This document shows positions 40,101 to 43,166 of a DNA stretch of 64,000 nt, in pieces. The stretch is from Macrocystis pyrifera (taxonomy: Eukaryota; Sar; Phaeophyceae; Laminariales; Laminariaceae). Numbering within the stretch: the stretch's first letter is position 1; every line of letters begins with the position of its first letter. The translations under genes and the position numbers were made by a program. The notes under the pieces are model-generated. The model was given only the letters and a program-made list of their open reading frames with translations, did not search any database and was not told the DNA's origin. The stretch spans positions 1,067,001 to 1,131,000 of the forward strand of contig JASSKH010000040.1 of NCBI GenBank assembly GCA_031763025.1, given 5' to 3'.

Positions 40101-40290
40101 TTCTGATCTGTTTCCGCAGGAAGGAAATTTGAGGCAGATCCATGGCCGTGAGCGTGTCGGTGACAATATTCCGCGAGTCCGAGCATCGCCTGAAGCCACT
40201 TCCTCCTCCTTGCGCCGAGCATCGCCGGAGGCCACTTTCTCCCTGCGTTTCCGGCCTGTCCGGCACACTGTCGACCACCACGGAGAGCAA
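1002..40290 (-). CDS. EF-hand/WD40 repeat protein gene, WDR49/WDR64/EFCAB8 (CFAP337-like) family; 20 exons recognised, incomplete
   Basis: This entry spans the whole gene; each exon is listed separately. Seen: minus-strand exons with good acceptors and donors whose phases match (for example 2+1, 0+0, 1+2) across the chain from 32.6 kb to 1.0 kb, and again for the first three exons. The product has an N-terminal helical region, a canonical EF-hand loop (D-x-N-x-D-G...E, DVNNDGMVDWEE) and then about a dozen WD40 repeats with motifs such as VKLWDI, CKLWDL and VKVWDA. Family knowledge: EF-hand followed by two WD40 propellers is typical of WDR49, WDR64 and EFCAB8, which are linked to motile cilia. 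An axonemal role is therefore inferred. Introns run from about 1 to 4 kb and are full of repeats. One or more exons are missing between 32.6 and 37.2 kb, and the C-terminus is not found. It could be a related EF-hand/WD40 paralogue rather than WDR49 itself. Confidence 0.85.
1201..1335 (-). repeat. Family A copy 3 (inverted, partial)
   Basis: It contains ATGGCCGTGGTCGTAT, AATGCCGGGACGGAGCG and CGACCAGAGGCAGACATTAC in inverted orientation. It lies in the intron just upstream of the last recognised exon. Confidence 0.85.
1955..2240 (-). mobile_element. tRNA-derived SINE, divergent copy
   Basis: On the minus strand a B-box-like GTTCGAATCCTGCC follows an A-box-like region. Further on, the body (TATTTTTATCGCG, ATTTTTGCCCTCGAC on plus) is shared with the better copies at 29143-29480 and 29828-30152. 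Confidence 0.6.
2400..2665 (+). repeat. Dispersed family C copy
   Basis: Family C shares a GGACAGATCATC start, an ATCT/GTCT-rich stretch, TGATCTGGCTCATG..TCGGGTGGG, GGTCCTGCACAGCAT and a TGATCTAGA-rich end. This copy is moderately divergent. Confidence 0.7.
2695..2844 (-). CDS. WD40 gene, exon (last clear WD blade)
   Basis: Acceptor ctcacgaaaag|G, donor CGCTC|gtgagt, 150 bp, entering with one base and ending in phase 2. It encodes RWDAEMLAYTVYAADDAGGV, then TAWDLKPLLLDLIR, a clear WD40 ending. Confidence 0.85.
2900..3020 (-). repeat. Family A copy 4 (inverted, partial)
   Basis: A poly-G-rich left edge is followed by TGCATGGCCGTAGTCGTATG and CCGGGACGGAGCACGTAAGG. Confidence 0.85.
3215..3350 (+). 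repeat. Family E fragment
   Basis: It shares CCAATTTCGTTGTGTGTGCC, TTTGGAGAAAATA and GAAATTCGTCCCAG with the longer copies at 12770-12975, 17480-17700 and 38850-39065. Confidence 0.6.
3736..3960 (+). repeat. (CAGA)n tetranucleotide microsatellite
   Basis: About 225 bp of CAGA/CAGATAGA repeats with occasional AACAGA variants lie in an intron. The long CLSV- and TDRQ-rich open frames here come from the repeat and are not genes. Confidence 0.95.
4340..4590 (+). repeat. Family C copy (divergent)
   Basis: TCTAGATCTTGCAGGG, TGCATGATTTAGCG and CTAGATCATCTAGCAC match parts of family C. It directly abuts the long low-complexity exon. Confidence 0.5.
4610..5019 (-). CDS. WD40 gene, exon (long low-complexity insert)
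   Basis: Acceptor aaaatccag|GTA, donor GGCTCGGG|gtgagt, 410 bp, starting in phase 0 and ending in phase 2. It encodes 136 residues with an acidic Ser/Thr/Glu part and then a long Gly-rich tract. The GGT/GGC/GGA codons come from a trinucleotide repeat at 4650-4720. It is probably a disordered loop inserted in a propeller. The open frame and both splice sites support it; there is no domain match. Confidence 0.75.
5040..5545 (-). repeat. Family A, long-form copy (inverted)
   Basis: The core is at 5060-5300. A further 240 bp match the upstream part of the copy at 23270-23775, including AACACTACGTGATACGATCA and CTAGCTCAAGTAGTGAGCGG. The full-length family is therefore about 480-500 bp and most other copies are truncated at this end. 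Confidence 0.85.
6108..6222 (-). CDS. WD40 gene, exon (3' edge ambiguous)
   Basis: Acceptor ctcgccgcag|G completes the Arg codon of the previous exon. It encodes FSRIFTWINNQPLSGRMYAG and then QISVGVTALECQ. The donor may be CCAG|GCGAGA (a third GC donor, exon to 6108) or GTGGGG|gtgacg (exon to 6129). Both leave phase 0. The longer form is given because VTALEC looks like a WD40 opening strand. Confidence 0.7.
6525..6795 (+). repeat. Family C copy
   Basis: It contains GGACAGATCGTCTAGAG, TGATCTGCGTGATCTAGCTC, a CTGCGTTGGATGTG block and GGTCCTGCACAACATC, in the same order as the other copies. Confidence 0.7.
6816..6979 (-). CDS. WD40 gene, exon (canonical WD blade)
   Basis: Acceptor cgacaacacag|CTG, donor GTCTGAG|gtgagc, 164 bp, starting in phase 0 and ending in phase 2. 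It encodes LWNFEMARHEG, then HQHAVSCLAFLDPFPILLST and GCLALWALP. A decayed duplicate of its first half lies about 190 bp upstream in the intron (7065-7260). Confidence 0.92.
7065..7260 (-). pseudogene. Decayed tandem duplicate of the 6816-6979 WD40 exon
   Basis: On the minus strand it carries GGAAAGGCACCAGCATGCCG, CCTGCCTGGCCTTT and CCCTTTCCGATACT, as in the intact exon, but the frame is broken. Flanking intron sequence is duplicated too (a GTTTCGGTGGAT and GTTTCGGCGGAT pair, and TAGCAAGCGAA). The duplicated unit is therefore about 190 bp and crossed the exon border. Confidence 0.8.
7300..8541. other. Intron sequence without recognisable gene
   Basis: It contains short direct repeats (GGGTGCCAAACGGGAAGG and GGGTGCCAAGCCGGGA at about 7857-7925) and an A14 run near 8265. 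No exon with matching phase was seen. Confidence 0.6.
8542..8661 (-). CDS. WD40 gene, exon (canonical WD blade)
   Basis: Acceptor atggatcag|CGG, donor ATTCAG|gtatac, 120 bp, 40 codons in phase 0. It encodes WSEITALRYSSHLGLIASGS followed by SDGSIQ. The next exon opens with LWNFE, finishing the blade. Confidence 0.9.
8915..8990 (-). repeat. Family A fragment (inverted)
   Basis: ATGCATGGCCGTAGTCGTAT through to CAATGCCGGGACGGGG. It is fused directly to a LINE 3' end. Confidence 0.85.
8990..9600 (-). mobile_element. LINE 3' end (non-LTR retrotransposon, 5'-truncated)
   Basis: On the minus strand the decayed frame shows KTLKLRFRVGDLGLP and ARRKRYTSIREEGEV, and then TIAILGDRWWPQEATQEG and KQRNERPIVGGVSISRNGAP. 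This is the C-terminal region of the same LINE as at 32655-33140. It ends at a stop codon in ACAAATGAGTACCCCC with essentially no 3' UTR. Assignment to non-LTR elements is inferred from repeated 5'-truncated copies and the Cys-rich C-terminal motif seen in the sister copy. Confidence 0.75.
9810..9914. mobile_element. TA-flanked palindromic MITE, divergent copy
   Basis: About 105 bp with arms GACGGGGGACCATAGTAAAT and ATTAACTGTGGACCACCGTAA, flanked by TA on both sides. Same family as 13127-13231. Confidence 0.8.
9935..10400 (-). mobile_element. tRNA-derived SINE subfamily, partly tandem
   Basis: On the minus strand, TATAGCTCTGTAGGTCC is A-box-like and GAGTTCGAACCTCACTTCG is B-box-like. The body, with CCCAGCCCAGGGTAAT and CTCTGAACGGCGGG on plus, occurs twice in full and a third time in part. 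Confidence 0.7.
10606..10765 (+). repeat. 26-bp minisatellite
   Basis: Five to six units of about 26 bp built on GCAACGGCTATATATACCAA. Confidence 0.85.
11030..11395 (-). repeat. Family C copy (inverted)
   Basis: CTCACCTGCCGTTGTGACAG, CTGCCTTATAGGGCAGATA, AACCCAGGAAACATGTGCTG and an ATCATACAG repeat. It is very close to the copy at 27790-28085. Confidence 0.85.
11773..11937 (-). CDS. WD40 gene, exon (canonical WD blade)
   Basis: Acceptor cgttttcag|GTG, donor TTCGAAG|gtgccc, 165 bp, phase 0 at both ends. It encodes an YNHINHAELKDY linker, then AHEGDVRALVFVDKHNLLIS and SDRSIAIHDD, a complete WD40 unit. Confidence 0.92.
12265..12365 (+). repeat. Family A fragment
   Basis: Contains GACGTGCTCCGCCCCGGCAT and ACGACTACGGCTATG followed by C-rich sequence. 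Confidence 0.8.
12770..12975 (+). repeat. Family E copy
   Basis: About 205 bp: CACACCCTCAGACGATTTTC, GCGATGCGTCTATGCAACCG, TTTCCAAAGCCACCATTTTC, GAGGCATGTTTTGGAGGAAA and GGGGTGTGTTATC. Shared with the copies at 17480-17700 and 38850-39065. Confidence 0.85.
13127..13231. mobile_element. TA-flanked palindromic MITE (reference copy)
   Basis: 105 bp beginning TTACGGGGGACCACAGTAAA and ending TTTACTATGGTCCCCCGTAA, flanked by TA on both sides. The arms are nearly complementary over about 30 bp, so the element can fold back on itself. TA duplication suggests Tc1/mariner-type mobilisation. Five sister copies are in this window. Confidence 0.9.
13746..13909 (-). CDS. WD40 gene, exon (canonical WD blade)
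   Basis: Acceptor cgaaaaaaaag|CT, donor ATCAAG|gtgggg, 164 bp, entering with two bases and ending in phase 0. It encodes WAVKVWDAATGELLCED, a linker, then FSMCLGARGRKVIVGDARG. The acceptor lacks a normal pyrimidine tract, but phase and content fit on both sides. Confidence 0.9.
14045..14165 (+). repeat. Family E fragment
   Basis: CGGACGAAATCTCAAAACTG, TCGACAACGGGGAC and GCGACGCATCTATATGG match the 5' half of family E. Confidence 0.6.
14490..14795 (-). repeat. Family C copy (divergent, inverted)
   Basis: CCAGCCCAGGTAACACGTCC, ACCATGCAGACTGTG and the GATCATCTCGACC edges match family C. An (ATC)n-like stretch lies at 14725-14750. Confidence 0.6.
15981..16074 (-). CDS. WD40 gene, exon
   Basis: Acceptor ccattgtag|GTG, donor GCATCAG|gtgcgg, 94 bp, starting in phase 0 and leaving one base. 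It encodes LTDETVVLSAFFNITNLTF and then TTAS. The blade continues into the VKVWD motif of the next exon. Confidence 0.85.
16135..16355 (+). repeat. Family H, two tandem units
   Basis: Units with AGCTTCAACGTTGATCATTC, then a GAAGAA-rich stretch and CCAAGGGAATCAA. Further copies lie at 29690-29815, 30152-30420, 31080-31330 and 35940-36040. Confidence 0.8.
16850..17020 (-). repeat. GGGTC/CCCGA pentamer-rich repeat
   Basis: It contains GGGTCGGGTCGAGTCGGGTT and a CTCACGAGTCGGTCGG block. Related tracts at 20960-21160, 24340-24420 and 37500-37790. Confidence 0.8.
17480..17700 (+). repeat. Family E copy
   Basis: Near-complete copy with CACACCCTCCTCTGGACGAA, TTTTCAGAGCCACCATTTCC and GGGGCGTGTTATC. 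It runs directly into the minisatellite that follows. Confidence 0.85.
17685..17990 (+). repeat. ~30-bp minisatellite with CACGTG palindromes
   Basis: About ten imperfect units of 29-31 bp built on GTGTGATACGGTGTAATCTT. Several units carry the 12-bp perfect palindrome TCACACGTGTGA. The array looks like an expansion of the GGGTGTGTTATC end of family E. Confidence 0.9.
18212..18292 (-). CDS. WD40 gene, short exon
   Basis: Acceptor ctgtccacgcag|GAG with a good pyrimidine tract, donor TTCGAG|gtgagc, 81 bp, 27 codons in phase 0. It encodes PLLTCMTVSPPHKRVLVGG and ends at a turn. An internal GTGAGT after 24 bases could serve as a cryptic donor and give an 8-codon microexon, but that would break the WD40 strand. 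Confidence 0.85.
18480..20394. other. Intron sequence without recognisable gene
   Basis: AT-rich near 18420-18530, including a TATA dinucleotide run at 18495-18510. The 137-residue plus frame at 18693-19106 and the other open frames show no recognisable motif. Confidence 0.55.
20395..20580 (-). repeat. Family A copy (inverted)
   Basis: GTACTCATGTCATGCGTGGC through GATGAGTCGCATGAAGAGGT. A G-rich left edge marks the C-tail. Confidence 0.88.
20960..21165 (+). repeat. GGGTC/CCCGA pentamer repeat
   Basis: It contains GGGTCGGGTCGGGTCGAGTC and later AGACCCGACCCGACCCGACC, so both orientations of the pentamer occur in one copy. The pair could form a hairpin. Confidence 0.85.
21645..21735 (-). mobile_element. 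LINE 3' end, short fragment
   Basis: TTATTCATTCCTTGCCTTTG and TTTCGAGACGGAGCATCGTT match the end of the LINE. The copy lies 40 bp from a WD40 exon. Confidence 0.75.
21775..21921 (-). CDS. WD40 gene, exon (canonical WD blade plus loop)
   Basis: Acceptor aatgtag|TTG, donor ACGCGG|gtgaga, 147 bp, phase 0 at both ends. It encodes LITADEDGDCKLWDLRTF, a canonical WD repeat end. A basic loop (about 25 residues, rich in Lys, Arg and Ser) follows, as often seen between the two propellers of this family. Confidence 0.92.
22085..22425 (-). repeat. Family C copy with ATCATACAG minisatellite
   Basis: AACCCAGGAAACATGTGCTA, CTCCCACGCGGCAACATGAG and then five tandem units of GATCATACA. Confidence 0.88.
22920..23160 (+). 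repeat. Family A copy
   Basis: A complete core that ends ATCGAGCACACCCCCCC. It closely matches copy 2. Confidence 0.9.
23170..23250 (+). mobile_element. LINE 3' end, short fragment
   Basis: GTGGGCAATGGTCAAATTAC and AAGAAATAAATGAATAGGCC followed by C match the LINE end. It lies between two TATATATTATATATAGG-type palindromes (23158-23172 and 23252-23272). Confidence 0.55.
23270..23775 (+). repeat. Family A, long-form copy
   Basis: It starts near TTGGCAACGACACTGTAAAA, passes through CACGTAGTGTTTATATGGTA and CTCATCGAAGCTGTCATCC, and ends GATATCGAGTACACC. Together with 5040-5545 it defines the full family at about 500 bp. Confidence 0.88.
23835..23945 (+). repeat. Family A fragment with C-rich tail
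   Basis: TGGGATGCGAGGGTCTGTGG, CATGCATAATAATGAGTAC and then C9. Confidence 0.85.
24078..24242 (-). CDS. WD40 gene, exon with GC donor
   Basis: Acceptor ataacacag|GGC, 165 bp, 55 codons in phase 0. It encodes VAYCPDHRLIVSGGF and then RLHGHSAPIVGVEHLAGTSQ. The donor is TCTCAG|GCAAGT, the usual GC-AG consensus. The next exon starts with LITADEDGDCKLWD and completes the blade, which supports this donor over the internal GTAGAG. Confidence 0.88.
24290..24475 (+). repeat. GA/G-rich run, TCTGG/TCTGA repeat and A-run
   Basis: (GA)n and poly-G at 24292-24330, a pentamer repeat TCTGGTCTGATCTGG at 24340-24410, and an A18 run at 24453-24470. Confidence 0.85.
24480..26291. other. Intron sequence without recognisable gene
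   Basis: Only short open frames and an AT repeat at 26215-26245 were seen. No exon with the required phase or WD40 content was found. Confidence 0.55.
26292..26389 (-). CDS. WD40 gene, exon (canonical WD blade)
   Basis: Acceptor attaacag|GC, donor TCGAAG|gtttga, 98 bp, entering with two bases and ending in phase 0. It encodes VASCSMDRTVKLWDI followed by a GHSK turn, a textbook WD40 repeat. This is one of the strongest exons for identifying the family. Confidence 0.92.
26860..27195 (+). repeat. Family C copy with ATCTGTATG minisatellite
   Basis: Five units of TGATCTGTA at 26930-26990, then GTCGGGTGGGAGCC, CTGCCCTATAAGGCAGATCC and CACAACGGCAGGTGAG. It is the plus-oriented counterpart of the copies at 11030 and 27790. 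Confidence 0.88.
27790..28085 (-). repeat. Family C copy (inverted)
   Basis: Nearly identical to 11030-11290: CAGCAGATGATCTAGTTCCT, CACCTGCCGTTGTGACAGGT and GCTGGACCTTGCAGATTATA. Confidence 0.88.
28187..28272 (-). CDS. WD40 gene, exon
   Basis: Acceptor gcgcgcag|G, donor TGTCCG|gtgagg, 86 bp, entering with one base and leaving with one. It encodes a Gly/Asp-rich loop and then GHTDAVLGINALSG, the opening strand of a WD40 blade that is completed by the next exon (26292-26389). Confidence 0.85.
28540..28900 (-). mobile_element. tRNA-derived SINE, second subfamily
   Basis: On the minus strand, AACAGCTCAACGGGTTAAG (A-box) lies about 70 bases before TGGGTTCGGATCTCACCTCC (B-box). The flanking TAACCAATCGCCTACC block is repeated on both sides (28557-28572 and 28856-28871). 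Confidence 0.7.
29143..29480 (-). mobile_element. tRNA-derived SINE with poly-A tail
   Basis: On the minus strand it starts with GGTGGCTTGGTAGGTGGTCC (A-box region), then GTGAGTTCGAGTCTCACCGA (B-box), a body of about 240 bp and a run of about 23 A (T on plus, 29143-29165). The head resembles a tRNA but lacks the complete cloverleaf. Confidence 0.85.
29480..29578 (+). repeat. TACCAGGTACTGTATA tandem repeat
   Basis: Four to five irregular units built on CTGTATACCAGGTACTGTAT. Confidence 0.85.
29690..29815 (+). repeat. Family H copy
   Basis: CATCCGACAATGTCCATGCT, TTCAACGTGGATCACTC and GAACCAAGGGAAGC match family H. Confidence 0.7.
29828..30152 (-). mobile_element. tRNA-derived SINE, second copy of same subfamily
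   Basis: Head CCACCTACCAAGCCACCGGG and ACTCGAACCCACGAAATTG on plus, body CTTCTGGACAAGCCGTGGTC, short T9 tail. It is close in sequence to 29143-29480. Confidence 0.85.
30152..30425 (+). repeat. Family H, two units
   Basis: CTATTGGACTACAGTAGCTT, AACGTTGATCACTC and GAAGAAGAAAATCAAGGG, repeated after about 130 bp. Confidence 0.75.
30483..30739 (-). CDS. WD40 gene, exon with unclear acceptor
   Basis: The frame contains HDLLVAGDTLGNLFSWKI, a clear WD40 blade, and ends in phase 2 at AAGAG|gttggt, which joins the next exon to make an Arg codon. The 5' edge is a problem. An in-frame TAA lies at 30749-30751 and no AG occurs between it and the blade except GGAAG at 30644-30646. That gives a phase-0 exon 30483-30643 but has a poor pyrimidine tract. 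Residues upstream of that AG (TLHTIGTLAADQPW) also look WD40-like, so the longer frame is given here. Confidence 0.65.
31080..31335 (+). repeat. Family H, two units
   Basis: CATCCGACAGTCAACGTGC, CTATTGGACTACAGTAGCTT and CGACGTTGATCGC. It ends about 70 bp from the 31405-31545 exon. Confidence 0.7.
31405..31545 (-). CDS. WD40 gene, exon (first propeller)
   Basis: Acceptor gtcag|CAC, donor ACCCCG|gtgagc, 141 bp, 47 codons in phase 0. The strand pattern SLCYCSTTRHFVAATSTSKV fits a WD40 blade with a degenerate WD dipeptide. The tail is Ser-rich. Confidence 0.7.
31640..31850 (-). mobile_element. tRNA-like SINE fragment
   Basis: On the minus strand CCGTGAGTTCGACTCGGTCT resembles a B-box and the upstream TGACCAGCGAAAC an A-box region. 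T12-13 runs at 31678-31690 and 31720-31730 may be A tails. Confidence 0.45.
31865..32190 (+). repeat. 46-bp minisatellite
   Basis: Seven units built on CAGCAGTAGGCTATTAATAG, spaced 44-54 bp and mostly 46 bp apart. Confidence 0.9.
32537..32631 (-). CDS. WD40 gene, exon (first-propeller repeat)
   Basis: Acceptor tttgcag|AG, donor ACCAAG|gtgagc, 95 bp, entering with two bases and ending in phase 0. It encodes a WD40-type strand pair, PDVVAVMEANASYFRVYHAG. It joins the next exon (31405-31545) in phase 0. Confidence 0.75.
32655..33140 (-). mobile_element. LINE 3' end (best copy of the C-terminal region)
   Basis: On the minus strand a CPCGK motif (33020-33035, part of a Cys/His cluster usual at LINE C-termini) precedes EVRDVLEEMSKMNECDLEEF, SSEKTNAILGYRWWPQAAKQ and NRNGAPSRKGSVV. 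The frame ends at the TGA in AACAAATGAATACCCCCCC. It is 5'-truncated and carries at least one frameshift near 32970. Confidence 0.8.
34085..34890 (-). mobile_element. LINE internal fragment split by a MITE
   Basis: On the minus strand the decayed frame reads DQFGYLGVEISTDCS, CILINMILPELEYTVKVWEG and, after the MITE, YPLKTNRDVRKSKWQFKVWN and MPKKRLPAS. This resembles the region between RT and the C-terminal Cys cluster of non-LTR elements. It lies upstream, in element order, of the part kept at 32655-33140. Confidence 0.7.
34467..34571. mobile_element. MITE inserted in the LINE fragment
   Basis: 105 bp with GGGGATCCATAGTTAATGGG and a complementary right arm ending GGACCCCCGTAA, flanked by TA. 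LINE coding sequence continues on both sides. Confidence 0.85.
34898..35002. mobile_element. MITE copy
   Basis: 105 bp between TTACGGGAGACCATAGTAAA and ATTTACTGTGGTCCCCCGTA, TA on both sides. It lies immediately beyond the LINE fragment. Confidence 0.88.
35330..35480 (-). repeat. Family A copy (inverted)
   Basis: GTACTCGATCTCACGCATGG, CAATGCCGGGACGGAGCATG and CGACCAGGCAGACATTGTGA, with a poly-G run on each side. Confidence 0.88.
35580..37224. other. Intron with short repeats; missing exon expected nearby
   Basis: Contains a GCCGGCTGAGTTCCGCCGGC inverted repeat at 35603-35640 and a family H copy at 35940-36040. The region from 32.6 to 37.2 kb should hold at least one exon that starts in phase 0 and leads to phase 1. 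A candidate at 36799-36848 (tcag|CGCGTATC to CCCACG|gtagca) does not fit the phase alone. Confidence 0.4.
37225..37383 (-). CDS. WD40/EF-hand gene, exon 3 (EF-hand calcium loop)
   Basis: Acceptor catgcag|ATG, donor GATCAG|gtgcag, 159 bp, phase 0 at both ends. It begins with MDVNNDGMVDWEELSSFMI, a canonical 12-residue EF loop: D1, N3, D5, G6, D9 and E12 are all present, so calcium binding is plausible. The rest is a linker leading to the first propeller. The next exon recognised (32537) starts in a different phase, so at least one exon in between is missing. Confidence 0.85.
37500..37790 (+). repeat. CCCGA pentamer repeat
   Basis: CGACCCGATCCGACTCGATC-type units, ending CTTGACCCGACCCGCGGGTT. 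The end closely matches the tract at 20960-21165. Confidence 0.85.
38407..38497 (-). CDS. WD40/EF-hand gene, exon 2 (entering helix of the EF-hand; GC donor)
   Basis: The acceptor is gctcag|G and the donor is CCCAG|GCGAGT, a GC-AG intron with otherwise consensus bases. The 91-bp exon starts with one base that completes the Thr codon of exon 1 and ends in phase 0. Its last residues, ADFCDLFAQ, form the helix that precedes the calcium loop in exon 3, so the splice restores a complete EF-hand. Using the alternative GT six bases further on would add residues between helix and loop. Confidence 0.75.
38721..38828. mobile_element. MITE copy
   Basis: TTACGGGGGACCATAGTAAA to TACTATGGTCACCCCCAATAA. 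The right terminus is slightly degenerate. Confidence 0.85.
38850..39065 (+). repeat. Family E copy
   Basis: ACCTCGGACGATTTTGAAAG, CTTTCCAAAGCCACCATTTT and CGGCTCCGAAATTCATCCCA. Confidence 0.85.
39690..39775 (+). repeat. (GGT)n microsatellite
   Basis: About 80 bp of GGTGGC/GGT triplets. Gly-rich and Val-rich frames across it come from the repeat. Confidence 0.95.
40052..40290 (-). CDS. WD40/EF-hand gene, exon 1 (N-terminal helical region, possible start codon)
   Basis: The frame opens at an ATG at 40290 and runs to a strong donor (AAC|gtgagc) at 40052. The last third encodes a helix-rich stretch with SFLRKQIRKRR and RIDFVMNM, resembling the degenerate first EF-hand region of WDR49-like proteins. 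It ends in phase 2 and joins exon 2 to complete a Thr codon. The 5' limit is uncertain: an acceptor-like CAG sits at 40190-40192, so the true coding exon may be only 40052-40189. A small direct repeat (GAGCATCGCC...) lies within 40181-40240. Confidence 0.65.
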
Positions 40291-40299
40291 GGCAGAAAC

Positions 40300-42215
40300 A
40301 ACAGTTCAACGCATCGCGAGATCAGTGGCAGGAGTCTCGAAACAGATTTTTGCTCGAGGCGCGACGCGAGCTTGCGTGCCACATACCTGGTACTGTACCT
40401 GGTGATCGGGCGGCGCCTTATTATGTACCTGGTAATACAAGGTCGTCACGTGGAATCTCCACCCTCCCGTTGGTCGTCCTCGCGTCTACGAGCACGCTCT
40501 GCCCACTGTGCGATCGAAGTGCGATCCGACCTGGACTTTCTTTTTGGTTGGGGGCTTCCGATTTACAAATCGTCTACGACCACTCGTACGTACTGCTGCA
40601 GTAAGAGTATGGATACTATCGCCGTACGTCGAGTTCAGTACGATTTCATACAAAACACGAGGCGAGGGTACGTTGTTTATTTAAAACCTTAGTAATATCT
40701 TCTTCCACCTCGTGTGTACCATGCTACGCTTATGTATATATATATATGGTAAAAGTGAGTTTCGAACGTATATGTATAGTCAAGGAAGGGTTGAACTCAC
40801 TCTAAGCCTAGCGCCAGCCCAGTCAAGAAAGTCGACTTCGCATCCATCAACGATGACGATGGTTCGTTGTCGTCGCTCATTTTGTCCCGAGCCGGGGATA
40901 GCGTGTGATATTGATGATCTCCCTTGGATATGATGTCGACTGTTGTTGCTGCTGCTGGTGCTGTGTTGTTGTCTGGCAGTGGTCCATGAAGCAGAACGAC
41001 AGCGGCACTCACCATGCCACTGATCGCACTACTAGTAGTCGTGGTTTCTGGTTGTTATCTCAACCCACAGCTATACACAGACCTCCTGCGTCCAGTGTCC
41101 ATCCCAGCTAGCCAGCCTCTTGCGCTGTCTACTGTCTGTAGTTTTTCCTCGCTCGGCAAAATCATGAAACCGAAAAAGCCTTATTTCAGGTGCAACTCCG
41201 CCAATGACCCATTGTGACGAATACATTATTGACGAATGAGCCATGAATGAATCCTCTCCTCCTCGTGTCCTGTGTCGTCCCAGCTCAGACCTCGTGCGCT
41301 TTTCTATCTACTACAGGGTGCACTGGTATGTATGGTACATGGACGATGATGCGGTGACAAAACTTGTCCTCCTCCTGGCATTCACCCCCCGATTGGCATT
41401 TCGATTGCTGCTGTGCACGGACTCCGACGAATTTAAACCCAAACGAACGACACCGTTCCAGGGATTTGGGGATGTACATTTATATCTTGTAATTATATTC
41501 TTTCTATGAAATACATCAGCTGTGAGTTCGACTGATTAAATAAATAAATAGTAGTTGATACCTGGTACTCAACGTTGCAAGCTGCGTAATACGTCTCGTC
41601 TATATTCCATTTTTACCGAATTTACAAGACTTACTTGCTTGCTTGCTTGGTGTTTGTTGTAATAAATCGAACGCGCGTGTTCTATATACTAAAATATGTA
41701 ATTCCTTGTCAAAGATATAGGCCAGTGGCTCCCCTGGATGCTGCTGCCCGGGTCAACAGGATAACATTTTAAATAATCAATCATTCTGCGCATTAGTGTA
41801 TAACCCGAACAAGGGAGAATGATATATATGACGTTGCAACGTGTCGCAGCCTTTTTTTCTTTTCACAAATAAATACCAGGTAAATATTTATACATTGATT
41901 GAGTGTTGTTGAGTTTTTAGTATGGTATGGTTCTAAATGTGAGTAATTCTTGCGGGGATGAGCTGCTGCTGTTATTGCTGCTGCTTTGATGCCTATTATA
42001 GGGTTTTATTTTATATAGATTTTTGTGTAGATTCGAAAGTAGTGTATACGAGGTATGTATGTGTCAAGATATGTCGCAGATCTACGTGAGGTCATGCTGG
42101 TGGAGCCATAATATTTATTTGAAGAATTTTCAAAATTATATTTTATAAAATTTGAAATACGTCAGCTGTGAGTTCGATATATTTGGGAAAACCAGAAATC
42201 AATTTGATGAACAAC
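40300..42215. other. AT-rich intergenic stretch without recognisable gene
   Basis: Short open frames only. A 27-bp near-direct repeat (GAAATACATCAGCTGTGAGT and GAAATACGTCAGCTGTGAGT) at about 41507 and 42157 brackets about 650 bp and may mark an unrecognised element. Confidence 0.5.
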
Positions 42216-42302
42216 TTCTTTGTGGAAAACCAGGAAAATTACGCCGGATGAACCAAAACCATTACGTAACAGCTAGGTTTAAAAGGGCACAGGAAGGCAT
42301 GT
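42216..42302 (-). repeat. Family J repeat, left part split by the copia insertion
   Basis: On plus: CTTTGTGGAAAACCAGGAAA, TTACGCCGGATGAACC and TTACGTAACAGCTAGGTTTA. The rest of the same repeat resumes at 45987, after the retrotransposon and its target duplication. Confidence 0.8.
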
Positions 42303-42307
42303 CATAT

Positions 42308-42782
42308 TATTATGGATAATTGCGTTGTACCCTGGCAATGTAGACAGAGGCTGTGTCCTCGGTGTTACCCGAGATATGACACCGGGCTAGCGATGGCCCG
42401 GGGAGTAAGATACTCCCGTGCTGTAGAGAGAAGAAGACGCGATAACACGTAAACACTGGCGCTTAGATGGCCAACACACACAGATGTACTCCACAGAGAA
42501 TGCAAGAGTCCAGACGACGGCAGCTTCCAGAGATGGATAGGCAGCTAGGATACCATCACGATCCGGATAAAGGTCACATCAGAGAGTGAGATACTCGATC
42601 CTACGAGAAGATACGATACGGCTGCGATACTCAGTCCTACGAGCAGGGACGATACGGCTGCTATTCCTCCGCATAATATACGTTACAAGCCGAAACGGTA
42701 CATAGACTATGATCTACGACACAAGAGCAGTGCTACTTGAATATTGACACAAACATGGTCATGTGCTAACATTTCCATAACA
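42308..42782 (-). repeat. 3' LTR of the copia element
   Basis: 475 bp, the left copy on plus. It differs from the other LTR at a handful of bases, for example GCTGTAGAG against GCTTTAGAG. Confidence 0.95.
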
Positions 42783-43166
42783 CTCCCCCTCAATGTGAAA
42801 TTCGATGATAAAACCAAAAAAAAACAATTTCAGTCAGTGATAAAATAGAAAACAGTCAAGAAACCATTTCCTGCAATATAGTAGTTCGATGCGTTTACTA
42901 GTACAATTTTAACAATGCTTTGTGCCTTACGTGCATACATTTATGTGCTTGCAAAAGTACTGCTATCGTTCCTGCGCAAACCAAATTTACCATAACCTTC
43001 AATCCTACATGTCTCGTTCAACCAGTAACGGTTCGAGACGAATGTTGACCATTGAAATAGCAAGCTGATTTCCACAAATAACAGGTTCACATAACAAACA
43101 CACAAACACAAACACAGTGTTGATGACACAAACAAATAACATAAGATGTTGACGACGATACTGACG

